DNA of 64,000 bases, taken from contig CAVQVT010000005.1 in assembly GCA_963717255.1 (NCBI GenBank), positions 124,001-188,000 of the forward strand. Reading direction: 5' to 3'. The position numbers were made by a program, and so were the translations under genes. The stretch comes from CAIYQJ01 sp963717255 (lineage in GTDB: Bacteria > Chloroflexota > Limnocylindria > Limnocylindrales > CSP1-4). Shown here piece after piece: positions 61,476 through 64,000 of this stretch (positions are counted from its first letter, which is position 1; every line of letters begins with the position of its first letter). The notes under the pieces were generated by a model that searched no databases, had not been told where the DNA came from, and worked only from the letters and a program-made list of their open reading frames with translations.

Positions 61476-62435
61476 TCAGCCGAGCCGGTCCCGCACCGGC
61501 CCCGCGAGCGCCGCGACCGTGTCCGGGTCGAACGGCCCCGGCCAGTCGAAGAAGACCTCCTCGGCCCCGGCGGCGGCGTACGCGGCCAGGGCCGCGACCA
61601 CGTCGTCCACGGTGCCGGCGCAGGGTGCCGCGGACGCGGCGGCGGCCGCGTCCGCGGGCGACCAGCCGTGGCGTCGGAGCGTCGCGGCGAGGTCGGCGAG
61701 CGCCGCCTCCCGGGTCCGCCGGATGCAGGGGGGCGGCAGACCCACCGTCCGCCGGATCGCAGCGGGGTCCCGGCCGACATCGGCACAGTGCGCGTCGAGC
61801 ACGCGGCTCTTCCGGCCGAACGTCGCCGGATCGCCCTCGCCGTTCCATGCGTCCGCGTAGCGGGCCACGATCCGCAACGTGCGCTTCTCCCCGCTCCCCC
61901 CGATGAGCAGCGGGAGGCGCGCCTGGAGCGGAGGCGGGTCCAGGACCGCGTCGTCGAACCGCACCCATCGGCCGTCCATCGTCACGTGGTCGCCGTCGAG
62001 GAGGCCGCGCAGGGCCCGCGCTTGCTCCTCGAGCCGGTCGAGGCGCATGCCGATCGGCGGGAGGTCCCAGCCGTACATCGCGTGGTCGCGCTCGTGCCAG
62101 CCGGCGCCGAGCCCGAGCACCATCCGGCCGCCGGAGGCATGGTCCAGGGCGACGACCTGCCGGGCAAGCAGCCCGGGATTGCGGTATCCGGCACCCGCGA
62201 CGAGGCAGCCGAGCCGGATGCGGGACGTCCGCGCCGCCCACCCCGCGATCGTGGTCATCGCCTCGAAGATCGGGCCCGCGGCGTCCGGGTCCACGCCGTC
62301 GGCCGAGCCCACGACCGGCGCGAAGTGGTCGTTCGCGAAGCAGCTGTGGAACCCGGCGGTCTCGATCGCCTCGGCCGCCGCCATCAGGGCGTCCCAGCCG
62401 ACGTTGCTCCCCCAGACCTGGAAGCCGATGTGCAT
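61476..62435 (-). CDS. LLM class flavin-dependent oxidoreductase
   Basis: 319 residues, luciferase-like TIM barrel. Family segments are HIGFQVWGSNVGWDALMAAA, RIRLGCLVAGAGYRNPGLLA, SGGRMVLGLGAGWHERDHAM and PLLIGGSGEKRTLRIVARYAD. It resembles the F420-dependent group, so the cofactor may be F420 or FMN. GTGGAGGGTC precedes ATG 62435. Independent of the LacI operon, whose promoter lies between them. Confidence 0.9.
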   Translation of the reverse strand: MHIGFQVWGSNVGWDALMAAAEAIETAGFHSCFANDHFAPVVGSADGVDPDAAGPIFEAMTTIAGWAARTSRIRLGCLVAGAGYRNPGLLARQVVALDHASGGRMVLGLGAGWHERDHAMYGWDLPPIGMRLDRLEEQARALRGLLDGDHVTMDGRWVRFDDAVLDPPPLQARLPLLIGGSGEKRTLRIVARYADAWNGEGDPATFGRKSRVLDAHCADVGRDPAAIRRTVGLPPPCIRRTREAALADLAATLRRHGWSPADAAAAASAAPCAGTVDDVVAALAAYAAAGAEEVFFDWPGPFDPDTVAALAGPVRDRLG

Positions 62436-62508
62436 GTCCGACCCTCCACGCGGTCCCCCGTCCGCCCCACTCTGCCATGCGCCGTCGTCGCCGGCCGGGC
62501 CGACCGGA

Positions 62509-62514
62509 TACCAT
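62509..62514 (+). promoter_or_regulatory. Leaderless-type -10 element TACCAT
   Basis: TACCAT, six bases before the GTG at 62521. Confidence 0.5.
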
Positions 62515-62520
62515 CGATCG

Positions 62521-62931
62521 GTGACGACGTACTACGACCTCGACACCGCGACGGCGATGCTGGCGCGCGTCCGCCCGATCGCGGAGGCGCTGCGCGGCCA
62601 GCGCACCGAGATCGCCCGTCTCACCGAGCGGCTCCGGGCTGCCGAGATCGACGAGGGGACGGATCCGGCGGTCGCGGCGGTGCTCCGCGCGCGGATCACG
62701 GCGATCGTGGACCAGATGGAGGCGGCCGTCGGGCGCCTCGACGACTGGAGCGTCGTCCTCCGCGACATCCGGACGGGCCTGCTCGACTTCCCGGCGCTGG
62801 TGGACGGCCGCCAGGTCTGGCTCTGCTGGCGCCTCGGCGAGGACGACGTGGCCTGGTGGCACGAGGCGGCCACGGGGTTCGAGGGCCGGCGGCCGGCGAG
62901 CGCGCTATCCGGGAGCAGGCCGATCCACTGA
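62521..62931 (+). CDS. DUF2203 family protein
   Basis: 136 residues. The start YYDLDTATAMLARVRPIAEAL, a helical hairpin, and the end LLDFPALVDGRQVWLCWRLGEDDVAWWHE match DUF2203. The family is cytoplasmic and of unknown function. GTG start, monocistronic. Confidence 0.8.
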   Translation: MTTYYDLDTATAMLARVRPIAEALRGQRTEIARLTERLRAAEIDEGTDPAVAAVLRARITAIVDQMEAAVGRLDDWSVVLRDIRTGLLDFPALVDGRQVWLCWRLGEDDVAWWHEAATGFEGRRPASALSGSRPIH

Positions 62932-62976
62932 CGGTCGCGCGAGGGACCCGGCCGCACCGAAGGGCGCGGACGCGCC

Positions 62977-63008
62977 GAGGCCCCGGGGCGGACCGCCCGC
63001 AGGGCCTC
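62977..63008. terminator. Stem-loop between convergent genes
   Basis: GAGGCCC/GGGCCTC outer stem with an inner GGCG/CGCC pairing, between the DUF2203 stop (62931) and the opposing DUF4397 stop (63047). Confidence 0.5.
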
Positions 63009-63046
63009 GTGACGCGGTAAGCCGGCGCGCGCCTGCCGGCGCGACC

Positions 63047-63808
63047 CTACCGGGACGGGACCAGGATGAACCGCGCGCCGTACGTCCCGCTCTCGCCGAT
63101 GTTGCCGATCGCGTACGCGGTGTAGCGCTTCTTCGACGCGAGTGTGGCGTTCTTCACCGGCATCGACATCCACATCGAGCCACTGACGCCGAAGCCGATC
63201 CACCACGGGCCGGCCGTCACGGGCTTGATGGGCGTCACCTGGGCGTAGGAGACGTTCTGGGCCGAGGTCGACGAGAACGGTCTGGCGTTCTTCGTGATCC
63301 GCGTCGCCGCGAAGTCGAGGTTCTTCGTCACGTCCGTGGTGAGGTTGCCGAACCGCAGCGAGGAGCTCCTCGGCTTCGACATCGCCTCGCGGACCTTGAT
63401 GAAGTTCGGCCCGGTGCTGCCGGTGGAGGCGAGGGCGATCGTGTACCAGTTCCCGGCGCGGAGGTCGATGTCGTCCTTCTTGAACGACGCCGTCTCGCCC
63501 GGCACCGCCATCTCGAACCAGATCTGGCAGGTCATCTTGCCGACGCAGTCCGGCGTGAAGTACGCCTTCTGGTACTTCGTCCACGTCCCGTACGGGACGG
63601 CCGGGTAGGTGGGCGGCGTGTCCACGGCCACCCGGGTCTCGTACACGTCCAGCGCCGGCTGGCCGACCATCGCGTTGAGGATCCGGACGTAGGCGAAGTC
63701 GACCTCGGCCGGCAGCGTGGTGGGCCTGGCGGCGGCGACCGCCGAGACTCCGACGGAGAGGACCACCGTGGCGGACAGCGAAGCGGCGAGCAGGGATCGG
63801 ATGCGCAT
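63047..63808 (-). CDS. Secreted DUF4397-domain protein
   Basis: 253 residues. Signal peptide (LLAASLSATVVLSVGVSAVAAA). The DUF4397 pattern follows (FAYVRILNAMVGQPALDVYE, WYTIALASTGSTGPNFIKV). It is an envelope beta-sandwich of unknown role. GAAGGAGGCACC precedes ATG 63808. Confidence 0.8.
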   Translation of the reverse strand: MRIRSLLAASLSATVVLSVGVSAVAAARPTTLPAEVDFAYVRILNAMVGQPALDVYETRVAVDTPPTYPAVPYGTWTKYQKAYFTPDCVGKMTCQIWFEMAVPGETASFKKDDIDLRAGNWYTIALASTGSTGPNFIKVREAMSKPRSSSLRFGNLTTDVTKNLDFAATRITKNARPFSSTSAQNVSYAQVTPIKPVTAGPWWIGFGVSGSMWMSMPVKNATLASKKRYTAYAIGNIGESGTYGARFILVPSR

Positions 63809-63849
63809 GGTGCCTCCTTCGGATCGACGTCCCCGACAGGACGCTGACT

Positions 63850-63855
63850 AGGGTA
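63850..63855 (-). promoter_or_regulatory. Possible -10 element TACCCT of the DUF4397 gene
   Basis: TACCCT on the minus strand, 41 bases before the ATG. The rest of the window end (63856-64000) shows no gene. Confidence 0.3.
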
Positions 63856-64000
63856 GACCCGCCCGGTCGCGGGCGCACATGACCGAACGTACGGGCCGCC
63901 GCGACCGGGTGGGCCGGGCGCGCACGCCCGGTCCGATGCGCTCCGCCGGGTCGGGCGCGCGGACGGCGGGCCGCCGGGCCGGGGTCCGCGTCAGGCGGGG

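Overview
The window is very GC-rich (roughly 70% or more by eye), densely coded bacterial chromosome with about 60 protein genes, two tRNA genes and no rRNA, transposase, integrase, phage gene or CRISPR array. The gene mix suggests an aerobic or facultative Chloroflexota of the Limnocylindria type, probably a metagenome-derived assembly. The evidence is a KorAB 2-oxoacid:ferredoxin oxidoreductase, an A2-type cytochrome c oxidase, DUF5317, DUF2203 and DUF5666 proteins, many ATGA/GTGA gene overlaps and many GTG starts. A deep-branching Actinomycetota is the main alternative. This placement is inference; no rRNA or marker tree is available here.

Layout. 1-9351: the end of a SulP/STAS permease, a frameshifted UPF0104-type membrane protein, an ECF sigma factor overlapping an O6-alkylguanine-DNA alkyltransferase, a LysR regulator, an aminotransferase overlapping a transketolase, and an unknown protein. 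9352-17827: a structured 399-base gap, an M24 peptidase with korA-korB, then an EamA exporter, a monoglyceride-lipase-like hydrolase, GNAT, DUF5317 and an unknown protein. 17828-24254 (minus strand): proline dehydrogenase, a membrane protein with two compensating frameshifts, an S9 oligopeptidase with AT-hook-like motifs, pyrroline-5-carboxylate reductase, a 7Fe ferredoxin and a blue-copper lipoprotein. 24836-26160: DksA-like zinc-finger protein and threonine dehydratase.

26161-33679 is a terminal-oxidase locus: coxB (fused to a blue-copper domain), coxA, coxC, a tiny subunit IV, a membrane protein ending in nearly the same blue-copper domain, a TlpA-like thioredoxin and an ABC-2 exporter pair. 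No CxxCH cytochrome c is seen in this locus, so the cupredoxin domains are plausible electron donors.

33749-49313: GMC oxidoreductase, a triosephosphate isomerase family enzyme, a META-domain lipoprotein, tRNA-fMet, a TspO-like protein, a lipase/MFS pair, an S51-like peptidase, a SpoIID/FG-GAP secreted protein, an HD hydrolase, a subtilase and tRNA-Lys. 49404-53192: a mannose-family PTS (EIIA, EIIB and a fused EIIC-EIID) and an unknown membrane protein. 53218-61425 (minus strand): an eight-gene operon led by a LacI regulator, with a PotABCD-type ABC importer, a zinc alcohol dehydrogenase, an IolE-like isomerase and IolB. It looks like an inositol or polyol uptake and catabolism unit controlled by a LacI operator at its own promoter. 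61476-63808: LLM flavin oxidoreductase, DUF2203 and DUF4397 proteins.

Two features run through the whole window. Many first genes have a TANNNT -10 hexamer only 6-8 bases before the start codon and no Shine-Dalgarno, which implies leaderless mRNAs. Several otherwise well-conserved genes are split by single-base indels, mostly in G/C runs, which is more likely consensus error than gene decay.
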